Positions 7,011-13,828 of a DNA stretch of 15,448 nucleotides are shown here, one piece after another. The translations under genes and the position numbers were made by a program. The stretch spans positions 1-15,448 of the forward strand of contig DAHXPE010000095.1 in the NCBI GenBank assembly GCA_027364495.1. Direction: 5' to 3'. Source of the DNA: Candidatus Heimdallarchaeota archaeon. GTDB taxonomy: Archaea > Asgardarchaeota > Heimdallarchaeia > Hodarchaeales > LC-3. The notes below the pieces were generated by a model, which was given only the letters and a program-made list of their open reading frames with translations, had not been told where the DNA came from and made no database searches. The first letter of the stretch is position 1; the number at the start of each line of letters is the position of its first letter.

Positions 7011-8024
7011 TTAACCACCTATACGCATCATTTCGCGATCCTCAAGAGGAATTTCAAAACCTGGTGCTAAAAAATCTTTATGCCCTTTATGCTTACCATA
7101 GACAAATTCAACTATATGCTGTTTAAGTTTATCAGTATCTTTTTCATCATATAAAAGATGTTTTAAAGGTAATTCAGAAGTTCCATGTAAACAATTTCGT
7201 AAATTGCCATCAACAGTAATTCTAAGTCTGTTACACCACTGACAAAATGATTCAGTCACACTGCTTATAAATCCGATTCTTGCATCTGTTCCTTCGACAT
7301 TATAGATTCTACTTGTCTGGGATGGATGGGAAGTTGGTAAAAGACTCAAATGATACTTTGTTTCTATTTTGTCACGAAGTTCTTGGGAAGATATAAAACT
7401 ACTAGGCAACCATTGATTTCCTGTAAATGGCATGAATTCGATAAAACGAACCTGAATTTTATGAGCGTCTGAAAAATCTATAAAATCAAAAACCTCATCT
7501 TCATTAAAATTTTTCAATGAGACAACATTAATTTTGGTTTTAATTGGAGTAGAAGATATATCTTTAATATTTTGTAGAACCCGATCAAAATCATTACTTT
7601 TTGTAATAAAAGCAAATTTTTGGGGCTGTAAAGTATCCAGCGAGACATTAATACTATCTAGTTTTGATTCTACCAGTTGATCAAAATATTTATCGATTAA
7701 CACTCCATTAGAAGTCATGTTTATTTTTTCAATTACTGGAATTTCCTTTTTTATTTTAGCTATAATAGCACTTGTATGGGGATTTACTAATGGCTCCCCA
7801 CCAGTTATGCGCAGCCGATTGACTCCGAGTTCAGAAAATAATTTTACAAGATTGAAAATTTCTGTTGCATTGATAGCATCCCTTTTATCAATCCAATTTA
7901 TCTGCTCTGATACGACACAGTAACGACAACGTAAATTACAGCGATCAGTTACAGAAATTCTTAAATTTGTGTGTTGACGGCCAAACTGGTCAATTAATTG
8001 TTGATTTGAACTTGTTTCAATCAT
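7011..8024 (-). CDS. moaA: GTP 3',8-cyclase MoaA (radical SAM, molybdopterin biosynthesis)
   Basis: 337 aa, full length. MoaA carries out the first step of molybdopterin synthesis, rearranging GTP to 3',8-cyclo-GTP with S-adenosylmethionine radicals. The N-terminal radical SAM cluster motif CX3CX2C is Cys29, Cys33 and Cys36, with the SAM-binding ITGGEPL segment at about 73-79. The C-terminal [4Fe-4S] cluster has CX2CX13C at Cys261, Cys264 and Cys278. The protein ends in IGG, the double-glycine tail needed for activity in MoaA. The ATG at 8024 lies 25 nt from a TATA box at 8042-8049 and has no ribosome binding site, so the message is probably leaderless. It forms its own transcription unit within the cofactor cluster. 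A MoaC is not in the window. Confidence 0.96.
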   Translation of the reverse strand: MIETSSNQQLIDQFGRQHTNLRISVTDRCNLRCRYCVVSEQINWIDKRDAINATEIFNLVKLFSELGVNRLRITGGEPLVNPHTSAIIAKIKKEIPVIEKINMTSNGVLIDKYFDQLVESKLDSINVSLDTLQPQKFAFITKSNDFDRVLQNIKDISSTPIKTKINVVSLKNFNEDEVFDFIDFSDAHKIQVRFIEFMPFTGNQWLPSSFISSQELRDKIETKYHLSLLPTSHPSQTSRIYNVEGTDARIGFISSVTESFCQWCNRLRITVDGNLRNCLHGTSELPLKHLLYDEKDTDKLKQHIVEFVYGKHKGHKDFLAPGFEIPLEDREMMRIGG

Positions 8025-8041
8025 TTGTATACCGTTTTAAG

Positions 8042-8049
8042 TATTTAAA
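8042..8049 (-). promoter_or_regulatory. TATA box of moaA (predicted leaderless)
   Basis: TTTAAATA on the minus strand begins 25 nt before the ATG at 8024, which places the transcription start at or within a few bases of the start codon. Confidence 0.55.
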
Positions 8050-8065
8050 TTTTAATTATTATGAG

Positions 8066-8093
8066 GTTAAAAGCAATTAAATTAGCTTTTAAC
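8066..8093. promoter_or_regulatory. 9-bp inverted repeat upstream of moaA
   Basis: GTTAAAAGC and GCTTTTAAC are exact inverse arms 10 bp apart (8066-8074 and 8085-8093). The site is centred about 35 bp upstream of the moaA TATA box and just past the end of the transporter remnant. No T-run follows on the minus strand, so an operator for moaA is more likely than a terminator. Confidence 0.45.
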
Positions 8094-8112
8094 TATTGCT
8101 ATGTAACGTTTA

Positions 8113-8484
8113 TTATGCCGATGCATAATCCTTGTTTTTGGAAATAATAAACACGAAAATTGAACAAATTATGCAAAGTACTTTAAAAACAACAAATCCA
8201 TATGAATAACCGGGCTTTTTGTATATATCGACAAAATAGCCTATTATTGGAGAAATAACAAAACCGCCAAATGCATCTAATCCACCCGCCAATCCAGCTG
8301 CTCCACTAACTGCATTAGGGACAAATTTTGGAACCATTTTAAAAACAACAGCATTAATTTTACCCATTCCTAAAGCCATTATTACCAGGGCAATTAATGA
8401 TAAAGTGAATTACATTGTCATCGTCATTATTAAACCTCCAGCTAAAAGAAAAACAATACTTAATAAAGTTGTTGTTTAACATAA
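8113..8484 (-). pseudogene. 3' remnant of a NarK-type nitrate/nitrite MFS transporter
   Basis: The open part (8113-8379, 88 codons) reads MALGMGKINAVVFKMVP and AGLAGGLDAFGGF. This matches the conserved GMGNxAVFKLVP and GAxGGLGGFF region of the NarK/NNP transporter family, followed by a last membrane helix. Continuing upstream in the same frame, hydrophobic sequence similar to the preceding helix (LSIVFLLAGG and TLSLIALVI) is broken by a TAA at about 8412 and ends at another stop near 8483. Only about a quarter of a normal 400-aa transporter remains. NarK proteins move nitrate or nitrite, and nitrate reductase needs molybdenum cofactor, so a decayed copy beside Moco genes is suggestive. I judge it non-functional. 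Confidence 0.75.
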
Positions 8485-8536
8485 ATCAGATAATATAGAA
8501 AATTTAATTTACTTTAATTTCTGATCCTTGAGATAA

Positions 8537-8559
8537 TTTTGTTAGGTTCGAGTACAAAA
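8537..8559. promoter_or_regulatory. Inverted repeat before the HxlR gene, candidate autoregulatory operator
   Basis: TTTTGT (8537-8542) and ACAAAA (8554-8559) are inverse arms separated by 11 bp. They lie directly upstream of the TATA-like TTATTAAG at 8561-8568. HxlR-type regulators commonly bind such sites in their own promoters. Confidence 0.4.
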
Positions 8560-8560
8560 C

Positions 8561-8568
8561 TTATTAAG
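8561..8568 (+). promoter_or_regulatory. TATA-like box of the HxlR-type regulator
   Basis: TTATTAAG begins 31 nt before the ATG at 8592. No ribosome binding site precedes that ATG, so a leaderless or near-leaderless message is predicted. Confidence 0.4.
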
Positions 8569-8591
8569 AAATTAATTCAAAAAATAAAAGC

Positions 8592-9026
8592 ATGTCATCC
8601 TTCGATGAATCGGATTGTTCAGTACTTAGAATTACTGAAATTCTGGGTAAAAAATGGATTATTTTTATTTTATCAGAACTGATACATTCAAATGAATTAT
8701 TTTTTAAGGACCTTCAAGACCGGTTATATTCCAAGACAAGAGAAAAAATATCTGCCAGAATACTATCATTGTCATTAAAAACACTAGAAAATGAATTGAT
8801 TATCGAACGTGAAGTTGAAGAATCAACAAGACGTGTCAAGTATTCATTAACTACTAAAGGAAAAGAACTCGAAATAGTTTTATCTCTTTTAAAAGGATGG
8901 TCTATAAAATGGAACGAATTAAAATTTAAACAATGTAAAACATTTTCATGTGTCCATGATGCCGTACCAATTCTTTATATTGATAAAATAATTGATATTT
9001 ATCCATCTTTAATAGAAAAAAAGTAA
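8592..9026 (+). CDS. HxlR-family winged-helix transcriptional regulator
   Basis: 144 aa, intact. It has the HxlR (DUF24/MarR-like) layout: the N-terminal conserved Cys9 followed by VLRITEILGKKW (11-22), a helix-turn-helix around FKDLQDRL and ISARILSLSLKTLE (38-66), and the wing EREVEESTRRVKYSLTTKG (72-90, with the family's YSLTxKG). A C-terminal dimerisation helix ends near KWNELKF (107-112). Cys9 aligns with the redox-sensing cysteine of several HxlR proteins, and Cys115 and Cys120 are extra. Such regulators usually bind near or in their own promoter, and an inverted repeat lies there at 8537-8559. A decayed second copy follows 49 bp downstream. Targets may be nearby transporters or the regulator itself, which is an inference. 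Confidence 0.88.
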   Translation: MSSFDESDCSVLRITEILGKKWIIFILSELIHSNELFFKDLQDRLYSKTREKISARILSLSLKTLENELIIEREVEESTRRVKYSLTTKGKELEIVLSLLKGWSIKWNELKFKQCKTFSCVHDAVPILYIDKIIDIYPSLIEKK

Positions 9027-9074
9027 TTTTATCTCAATTTTTCATTTATTCACAGAATATAAAAATTTCAAAGT

Positions 9075-9479
9075 ATAAAATTTGACTGAAATTCGGATGA
9101 AACCTGTTCAGTTTTAAATGTAATTGATATCTTAGCAAAAAAATGGGTTATTAATATTATTTCAGAGTTGTTAGCTTATAATGAAGTGTCTTTTTCTGAT
9201 TTACAAGAACGTCTAGTTAATAAATATGGTGAATCAATATCTGGAAGGACCCTCTCTCAAGATTTAAAGCAATTTGAACAAAATAATCTATGTAAGAGAA
9301 TGGTCAATAAAGAAACTAGACGAGTATCTTATAATTAGACTGAAAAAGGTTTTAACCTAGAAATAATACTTGCTGGCATGAAGGGGTTTAATATTAAATG
9401 GGAAAAAGTGCTTTATAAGAAATATGAATCGTCTACCTCCAATAGGATTAATATTTTCATCATAGAAAGACCATTGTGA
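9075..9479 (+). pseudogene. Decayed tandem copy of the HxlR-family regulator
   Basis: In one frame the sequence reads CSVLNVIDILAKKW (from about 9105), SDLQERL, SISGRTLSQDLKQFE and TRRVSYN, then stop, then TEKGFNLEII and FNIKWEKVLYKK. This follows the intact HxlR protein at 8592 along its whole DNA-binding region. The frame is broken by TGA at 9087-9089, before the conserved Cys, and by TAG at 9336-9338, which replaces the Leu of the YSLTxKG wing. No start codon is left: the codon at 9075 is ATA where a Met would be expected. The frame then runs to a TGA at 9477. Codon-level similarity is retained, so the decay looks recent. Its 3' end differs from the intact copy after about 9410. Confidence 0.85.
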
Positions 9480-9680
9480 TTCCAAAAATGGAAAATTTGA
9501 TTCGAAAAAATCAATGATATTTCTATATTCTAAATAGCCATTTTTTAATTCCTTGTACTGTAAAAGCAGCTCATGCAAAGAATTTTTAAAAGATTTTTTC
9601 AATTCATCATTCAGGGCATTAATTTCGAAAATCTTCCCGACTTTAAGTGGATTAGTACGTACATAACTAATCTGTGGAAG
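9420..9680 (-). pseudogene. Unrecognised minus-strand coding remnant
   Basis: On the minus strand an open stretch starts after an in-frame TAG near 9685 and runs leftward to 9357, overlapping the 3' end of the HxlR pseudogene. It reads helix-rich segments such as KVGKIFEINALNDELKKS and HELLLQYKELKNGYLEYRN, then FESNFPFLESQWSFYD. The alternation of hydrophobic and charged residues is more protein-like than a random frame. There is no ATG and no ribosome binding site, only a TTG at 9602. I do not recognise a family. It may be the broken end of a transferred or transposed gene, or chance. Confidence 0.25.
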
Positions 9681-9689
9681 CTATGCTCT

Positions 9690-10033
9690 TTTAACGATTT
9701 TTGTCGGAAATTATATAAAAATGTTAGTTTTTGGCAAAGATTAAAAATCAATTAGTAGATTTTGTTCTTATTCATTGAAATATAGGATAAATAATTCACT
9801 AACAAATATGTCACTAATAAATAGGAGTGTGCTGAATAATTCGAGTTTTAAAAAATGCCAAAATTAAATTTTAACTTCAAAAGGCAATCTAAATAAACAT
9901 TAACTTTTTCGAAAAAGGTTAAATTGAGTTTTTCAGTATAATCATAAATAAAAAAAATTAAAAATCTGAAAATAAGAAATATTTTTTTGATAAGTTGCAA
10001 AATACTAAACTATTTAAAGTAGGACTGCTATAT
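9690..10033. promoter_or_regulatory. Gene-free region upstream of the MFS transporter
   Basis: About 340 bp of AT-rich sequence with no supported gene. It contains two related palindrome-like elements at 9871-9884 and 9900-9922, and an A/T-rich TATA candidate near 9943-9965. AGGA at 10021-10024 lies 9 nt before the transporter ATG. Confidence 0.45.
9900..9922. promoter_or_regulatory. Near-perfect palindrome upstream of the MFS transporter
   Basis: The left arm TTAACTTTTTCG and right arm AAAAAGGTTAA form an inverted repeat centred on TTCGAA, with one unpaired base. It lies about 110-135 bp before the ATG at 10034. A shorter related copy (TTAACTTCAAAAGG) is at 9871-9884. It is probably an operator. 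Confidence 0.4.
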
Positions 10034-11239
10034 ATGGTTCGAGAATCGAAACGGTGGACAATATTACTTGCGTCTACATCAGCATTTCTTGTGGGATACA
10101 ACATTACAATTGTTGCACCTGCATTACTAATTTTGACCAAAACTTTCAATCTAACAGATATAGAAAAAATAATGATCGGTTCTTCAGCTCTCGTAGGAAA
10201 TTTCCTTGGAGCATTATTATTGGGGCACTTGTCAGACCGGTTTGGAAGAAAATATATGTTCATATGGGATATTTTTTTCTTTGTAATAATAAGTGCGTTA
10301 AGTGCTTTTGCTGGAACCGTGTTAATTCTTGTTTTTCTGAGAATGCTATTAGGATTTGGTATGGGAGGAGATTACCCAATAAGTTCAACTCTGGTAGCAG
10401 AACATTCTGCGAAAAACACTAGAGGTAGAACTGTTGGTATGCTAGGCGTTGCCTGGACATTCGGATTTTTTGTTGCTACAATAACTGGACTACTTATGTT
10501 ACCTCTAGGAGCAAATGCCTGGAGATATATGTTTTTTGCACCAGTAATACCATCGTTGATTATTATAGTTTTAAGAGGAAAAATGCTCGAATCACCAATA
10601 TGGAAACAGGAAGTAGCAGAAACAAAAAATGTCGGATCAATTAATGAAATCTTTTCACGGGATGTCATAAAATTTACTGTTTATGCCATGTCTTTCTGGT
10701 TTTTATTTGATGTAGTACAATACGGGATTTCAACGTATGCTCCAATGGTAATTGAACAAATTTACAATCAAGGAAACTTTAATGCTATAACTGGAACCGT
10801 CATACTTGCATTTGTAGAACTGGTAGGAACAATAGTGGGTAGTTTGTTAATTGACAGCCAAGGAAGAAGAACAATGCAAATTTTAGGCTTCGCAGGAATA
10901 ACTTTGAGTATGTTCCTAGCAGCCGTGATTACAACCGGTTATTCAACACTATTAATATTGCTATTATTCGCTTTAAGCGTTGGGATAGGACCGGGCATTT
11001 TAGAATTCATTTATCCACCGGAACTTTTTCCATCACATATCCGAGCAACAGGTTCTGGCTTTTCAAATAGCATGAGTAGATTAGGAGCAATTCTGGGAGT
11101 TTTTGTTTTACCAACAATTCAATCTTCATATGGAATTTTAGTATTATTTACTGTTTATGGTCTTTTTGCTGGTTTAGGTTTAATAATAACCATTATTCTT
11201 GCACCAGAAACAAAAAACAAAGAACTAGCCAGTAATTGA
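10034..11239 (+). CDS. MFS transporter, phosphate/sugar-symporter-like branch
   Basis: 401 aa from the ATG at 10034. The frame is open to a TTG 39 nt earlier, but AGGA lies 9 nt before the ATG. It is predicted to have 12 membrane helices. MFS motif A is GHLSDRFGRK (64-73). RMLLGFGMGGDYPISSTLVAEHS (103-125) resembles the GxGIGGDYPLSA..SE motif of the phosphate:H+ symporter family. The second-half motif is DSQGRR, followed by MQILGFAG. PPELFPSHIRATGSG lies in the loop before helix 11, and the end carries PETKN as in sugar porters. The substrate could be phosphate, a sugar or an organic acid. The motifs favour the PHS/SP side of the superfamily but do not settle it. It stands as its own unit, followed by T-rich sequence. 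Confidence 0.87.
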   Translation: MVRESKRWTILLASTSAFLVGYNITIVAPALLILTKTFNLTDIEKIMIGSSALVGNFLGALLLGHLSDRFGRKYMFIWDIFFFVIISALSAFAGTVLILVFLRMLLGFGMGGDYPISSTLVAEHSAKNTRGRTVGMLGVAWTFGFFVATITGLLMLPLGANAWRYMFFAPVIPSLIIIVLRGKMLESPIWKQEVAETKNVGSINEIFSRDVIKFTVYAMSFWFLFDVVQYGISTYAPMVIEQIYNQGNFNAITGTVILAFVELVGTIVGSLLIDSQGRRTMQILGFAGITLSMFLAAVITTGYSTLLILLLFALSVGIGPGILEFIYPPELFPSHIRATGSGFSNSMSRLGAILGVFVLPTIQSSYGILVLFTVYGLFAGLGLIITIILAPETKNKELASN

Positions 11240-11261
11240 AAAAATAATCTTGAAAAGAATA

Positions 11262-11288
11262 ATTTATTTTCATTTTATTTTTAAATTT
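11262..11288 (+). terminator. T-rich terminator after the MFS gene
   Basis: The run TTTATTTTCATTTTATTTTT starts 23 nt after the stop codon. Archaeal RNA polymerase terminates at such U-rich runs without needing a hairpin. Confidence 0.45.
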
Positions 11289-11388
11289 AAAGAATATTTT
11301 ACCTAATTGACAATTTTGAAAGTTTATACTTCATAATATTTTTATCCCTTTCTTAAATAACTCTAGAATTGTATTAACAGGTGGAATT

Positions 11389-12537
11389 ATGAAAATCGAC
11401 TATAATAGAATTTCACAGGCTCAGGAATTAATGAAAAAAAATAAATTTATTGGCATAATGATAATGAACCATGACGATTATAGATATTTTTTCGAAAAAA
11501 CGTGGGTTCAACCACGTGCAATAATTCCAGCTCTTGGAGAACCTATTTTTATTTGTTCTAAGTCAGAAGAACGAAGTTTAAGAGAAAAAATAGGGAATGA
11601 CACACGTGTGCAAATTTGGACAAATGTGGGGGAACAAATGATAGATGTAAAGAAGATATTTCAAAAAATTGCTATTGATCCAGAAATTCAGAAAATAATT
11701 CGAGAAAACGAAGGAAAACCGAAGGTAGGAATGCAACTGTTTTTCAATACCCCAGCATTTTTAGTTGATATGTTCAAAAGTATTAACAAAGAGGTGAATC
11801 TGCTATCGTCAGATCCCATAATGGACGAACTGAGGATGGTAAAAGACGAGAAAGAGATTGAATTTTTAAAAAAAGCCCAAGAAATCGCTTGTTTAGGAAT
11901 GGATAAAGCAAGAGAGCTTTTGAAACCAGGAGTTTCAGGACATGAAATAGCAACTGAAACGCTTTACACTATGATGAAAGCTGGAGCTGAAGGAACAAGT
12001 ACACCGATGCATATTAATATAGGATATGAATCATGCTGGTTACATGGAAAAACAAGTAAAGAGAAAATAAAAACAGGTGATATTGTTGTTATTGATTTAA
12101 CACCACAATATAATGGGTATTGTGCAAATCTAGCAAGAACGTTTATAGTAGGATCTTACAAAGAAGATCAAAAAAAGTTAATAGATACCTATCTTGAAAT
12201 GAAGGAAGAAACTAGGAAGAATTTAATGCCAGGAGCAACACCTAAAAATTTGGATGATATTGGTGCAGAAATATGTAAAACTAATGGATTAGAGGAGTAT
12301 CATATAAATGGAATCTCTCATGGAATAGGGTTAAGATTTGAGGAAACCCCAGCATCGACAATAGTATCAGCCCATAGAATTGTGAAATTAAAAGAAAACA
12401 TGACAGTAACAATTGGGCATACAATACTTGCAGATCCAGATGTAGGTGGTGTAAGATTCGAAGATATCTATCGAGTGACCCAAAATGGTGGTGAAATATT
12501 ATGTAATTACCCCTTGGATAAGTGGTTGGTGAATTAG
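11389..12537 (+). CDS. M24-family (Xaa-Pro peptidase/creatinase fold) protein with altered metal site
   Basis: 382 aa. Residues 1-140 are a creatinase-type N-terminal domain and about 150-375 the pita-bread catalytic domain. Conserved marks are LRMVKDEKEI (148-157), LHGKTS (218-223, with the substrate-side His219), GDIVVID (230-236) and GISHGIGL (308-315). In M24 metallopeptidases five residues bind two metals. Here Asp236, His311 and Glu358 are kept, but the second Asp is Asn247 (CANLARTF) and the first Glu is Gly343 (VTIGHT). The usual His before HExP is Phe317. The protein is therefore unlikely to be a normal dinuclear peptidase. It may act like creatinase, which uses this fold without metal, or on another amidino or peptide substrate. 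The ATG has GGTGG a few bases upstream. No operon partner is visible. Confidence 0.88.
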   Translation: MKIDYNRISQAQELMKKNKFIGIMIMNHDDYRYFFEKTWVQPRAIIPALGEPIFICSKSEERSLREKIGNDTRVQIWTNVGEQMIDVKKIFQKIAIDPEIQKIIRENEGKPKVGMQLFFNTPAFLVDMFKSINKEVNLLSSDPIMDELRMVKDEKEIEFLKKAQEIACLGMDKARELLKPGVSGHEIATETLYTMMKAGAEGTSTPMHINIGYESCWLHGKTSKEKIKTGDIVVIDLTPQYNGYCANLARTFIVGSYKEDQKKLIDTYLEMKEETRKNLMPGATPKNLDDIGAEICKTNGLEEYHINGISHGIGLRFEETPASTIVSAHRIVKLKENMTVTIGHTILADPDVGGVRFEDIYRVTQNGGEILCNYPLDKWLVN

Positions 12538-12780
12538 AAGTAAATAAATTTTATTTGAGTTATAATATTAAAAAGTTTCTTTTTTAACGATTCCATTCCC
12601 GCTTTGGCTAGATAAAGTTAGTAATATATGATGAGCTTAATTTTTATTCAAATCTAAACAGAAATGAAAAACGTATGTATAAATCAACGAAAAATGGTTA
12701 TTCATTAAGCTATTGTCTAAAAAAAGATAGATAAATTGGAGAAAATAGGATTGAAGCAATTTGCAACATCAGTGAGCGGT
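12538..12780. other. Non-coding gap between convergent M24 and ferredoxin genes
   Basis: No gene is supported. A T-run at 12576-12586 (TTTCTTTTTTA) probably ends the M24 transcript. Nothing else stands out except a slightly GC-richer patch at 12588-12610 without recognisable structure. Confidence 0.4.
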
Positions 12781-12804
12781 AAAAAAGAAAAAAAAGAAAG
12801 AAAA
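12781..12804 (-). terminator. Poly-U terminator of the ferredoxin gene
   Basis: On the minus strand this is an almost pure pyrimidine run (T blocks of 4, 3, 8 and 6 separated by C), 50 nt after the ferredoxin stop. It matches the U-run termination signal of archaea and explains a lysine-rich open frame on the other strand. Confidence 0.6.
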
Positions 12805-12854
12805 TGTCTCGTAAAATATTATTTATATTATAAAACAAATTACATAAAATATAT

Positions 12855-13091
12855 TTATTTTTTGAAAAAGTCAGCGTTTTTGGCAATAAAGCTTTTCCAT
12901 TTATCAGGAACTTCGTCTTCTTGAAAGATGGCTTCTACAGGACATGCTGGTACGCATTGCATGCAATCAATACACTCTTCTGGGTCTATGTACAACATAT
13001 CGTCTCCTTCATGAATGCAGTCAACAGGGCAAACATCTACGCACGCTTTATCCTTGGTTGTTATGCAAGGTTCGCAAATTACATGTGTCAT
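12855..13091 (-). CDS. 7-Fe ferredoxin ([3Fe-4S][4Fe-4S])
   Basis: 78 aa. This is a small soluble electron carrier of the Azotobacter ferredoxin I type. Cluster ligands fit the 7-Fe pattern: Cys9, Cys17 and Cys50 for [3Fe-4S], and Cys21, Cys40, Cys43 and Cys46 for [4Fe-4S], arranged as CX7CX3CP and CX2CX2CX3CP. Cys25 matches the free cysteine that lies beside the [4Fe-4S] cluster in that family. Cys6 is extra and would give CX2C with Cys9. The tail [21 protein letters not shown] (about 56-76) also follows the family. The ATG at 13091 has AAGGA about 7 nt upstream and a TATA box about 40 nt upstream. A likely role is electron transfer for cytoplasmic oxidoreductases. Partners are not in the window. 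Confidence 0.94.
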   Translation of the reverse strand: MTHVICEPCITTKDKACVDVCPVDCIHEGDDMLYIDPEECIDCMQCVPACPVEAIFQEDEVPDKWKSFIAKNADFFKK

Positions 13092-13096
13092 TTTTA

Positions 13097-13137
13097 TTCC
13101 TTCTAAAAGTATCTTAAATTTATTTATTTATAATATA
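13097..13137 (-). promoter_or_regulatory. Ferredoxin promoter and ribosome binding site
   Basis: On the minus strand TATATTATAAAT (13126-13137) is the TATA region and AGAAGGAA (13104-13097) the ribosome binding site, 5-6 nt before the ATG. A leader of about 15 nt is predicted, unlike the leaderless genes nearby. Confidence 0.55.
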
Positions 13138-13179
13138 TATTTATTCTGTTTTTTCTTTTGACATAAAATATTTTTAATT

Positions 13180-13277
13180 TAGTCAATAAAAGTTTTTTAT
13201 TTTTCTTTTTTAAATATATTTAATCATAACAAATAAAGTGAATATAGTCAATAGTCAAGATAAATCTAATTAGTCAA
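13180..13277. repeat. Four TAGTCAA heptamers
   Basis: Exact copies at 13180-13186, 13245-13251, 13252-13258 (the last two directly adjacent) and 13271-13277. A related TAGTTAATAGTCA is at 13512-13524. They lie 50-150 bp upstream of the ferredoxin promoter and may be regulator sites. Confidence 0.4.
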
Positions 13278-13514
13278 AATTAATAGATGTCCAATATTTT
13301 ATTGTATATTTTAAATGAGTATACAAAAATTAGAGCAGTAATAATAAAAAAAACCTGAAAAAAAAAGTATTATTATCTCTTTATCATTAATATTGAAATA
13401 AATGAAAGAAGAAGGACAAAAAATAAGATAAGTCCGAAGTGAAAAGAATCACATAAAATATTTACTCGAAATAAAATTATCTATTAAGAAAAAAGAAAAT
13501 CTGAATCTAAATAG

Positions 13515-13706
13515 TTAATAGTCATACTTATGCTGGATTACATCTTATTCAACGTTGCACTGATTATTTACGACAACATTAACTTATTACTAATTCTTCT
13601 ACGTGGTTTTCGTTTTCCAACGTTTTCTTACTCAAGTTCCAGCGTTTTTTGAGCGTTTAATTGTTTTGAGCACAAATATAAAATGTGTATGGACCTTTTC
13701 TCATAA
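13515..13706 (+). pseudogene. Possible small degenerate coding remnant
   Basis: A plus-strand frame, with ATG at 13530, reads LDYILFNVALIIYDNINLLL then LRGFRFPTFSYSS before a TGA at 13650-13652. It continues open for 17 more codons. The hydrophobic start resembles the C-terminal helices of some DDE transposases, only loosely. Codons such as TAC, AAC, GAC and CGT are more GC-rich at the third base than the surroundings, hinting at foreign origin. No ribosome binding site is seen. I cannot name the family. Confidence 0.2.
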
Positions 13707-13828
13707 TTTAATAGAGGGAAGGATTCTATAACGAATTAATCTTAAAAATAGTTTAACTGTTTTCTATTACAGGAGAATTTGAAATTTAATCAATCATTGA
13801 AAAAAAATTTTTATGATTTATAATACAT

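Noticed and set aside
8541..8560. GGTTCGAGT resembling a tRNA T-loop
   Set aside because: The flanking bases do not form a T-stem and no acceptor or anticodon arm is present.
9573..9755. 60-codon aromatic-rich plus-strand frame
   Set aside because: No recognisable domain or start signal, and the opposite strand is at least as protein-like.
12628..12634. ATGATGA resembling a C box of a C/D guide RNA
   Set aside because: No CTGA D box follows within the usual 60 nt.
12736..12924. Lysine-rich 62-codon plus-strand frame
   Set aside because: Its KKEKKERK core is the reverse of the ferredoxin poly-U terminator and its end overlaps the ferredoxin coding region. It begins with TTG and has no convincing start signal.
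12921..13106. Plus-strand frame across the ferredoxin
   Set aside because: Antisense to the ferredoxin cysteines. The apparent Cys-, His- and aromatic-rich protein is a mirror of the cluster motifs.
13339..13375. Inverted repeat TAATAATA / TATTATTA
   Set aside because: AT-only 8-bp arms with a 21-nt loop are expected by chance in this composition.
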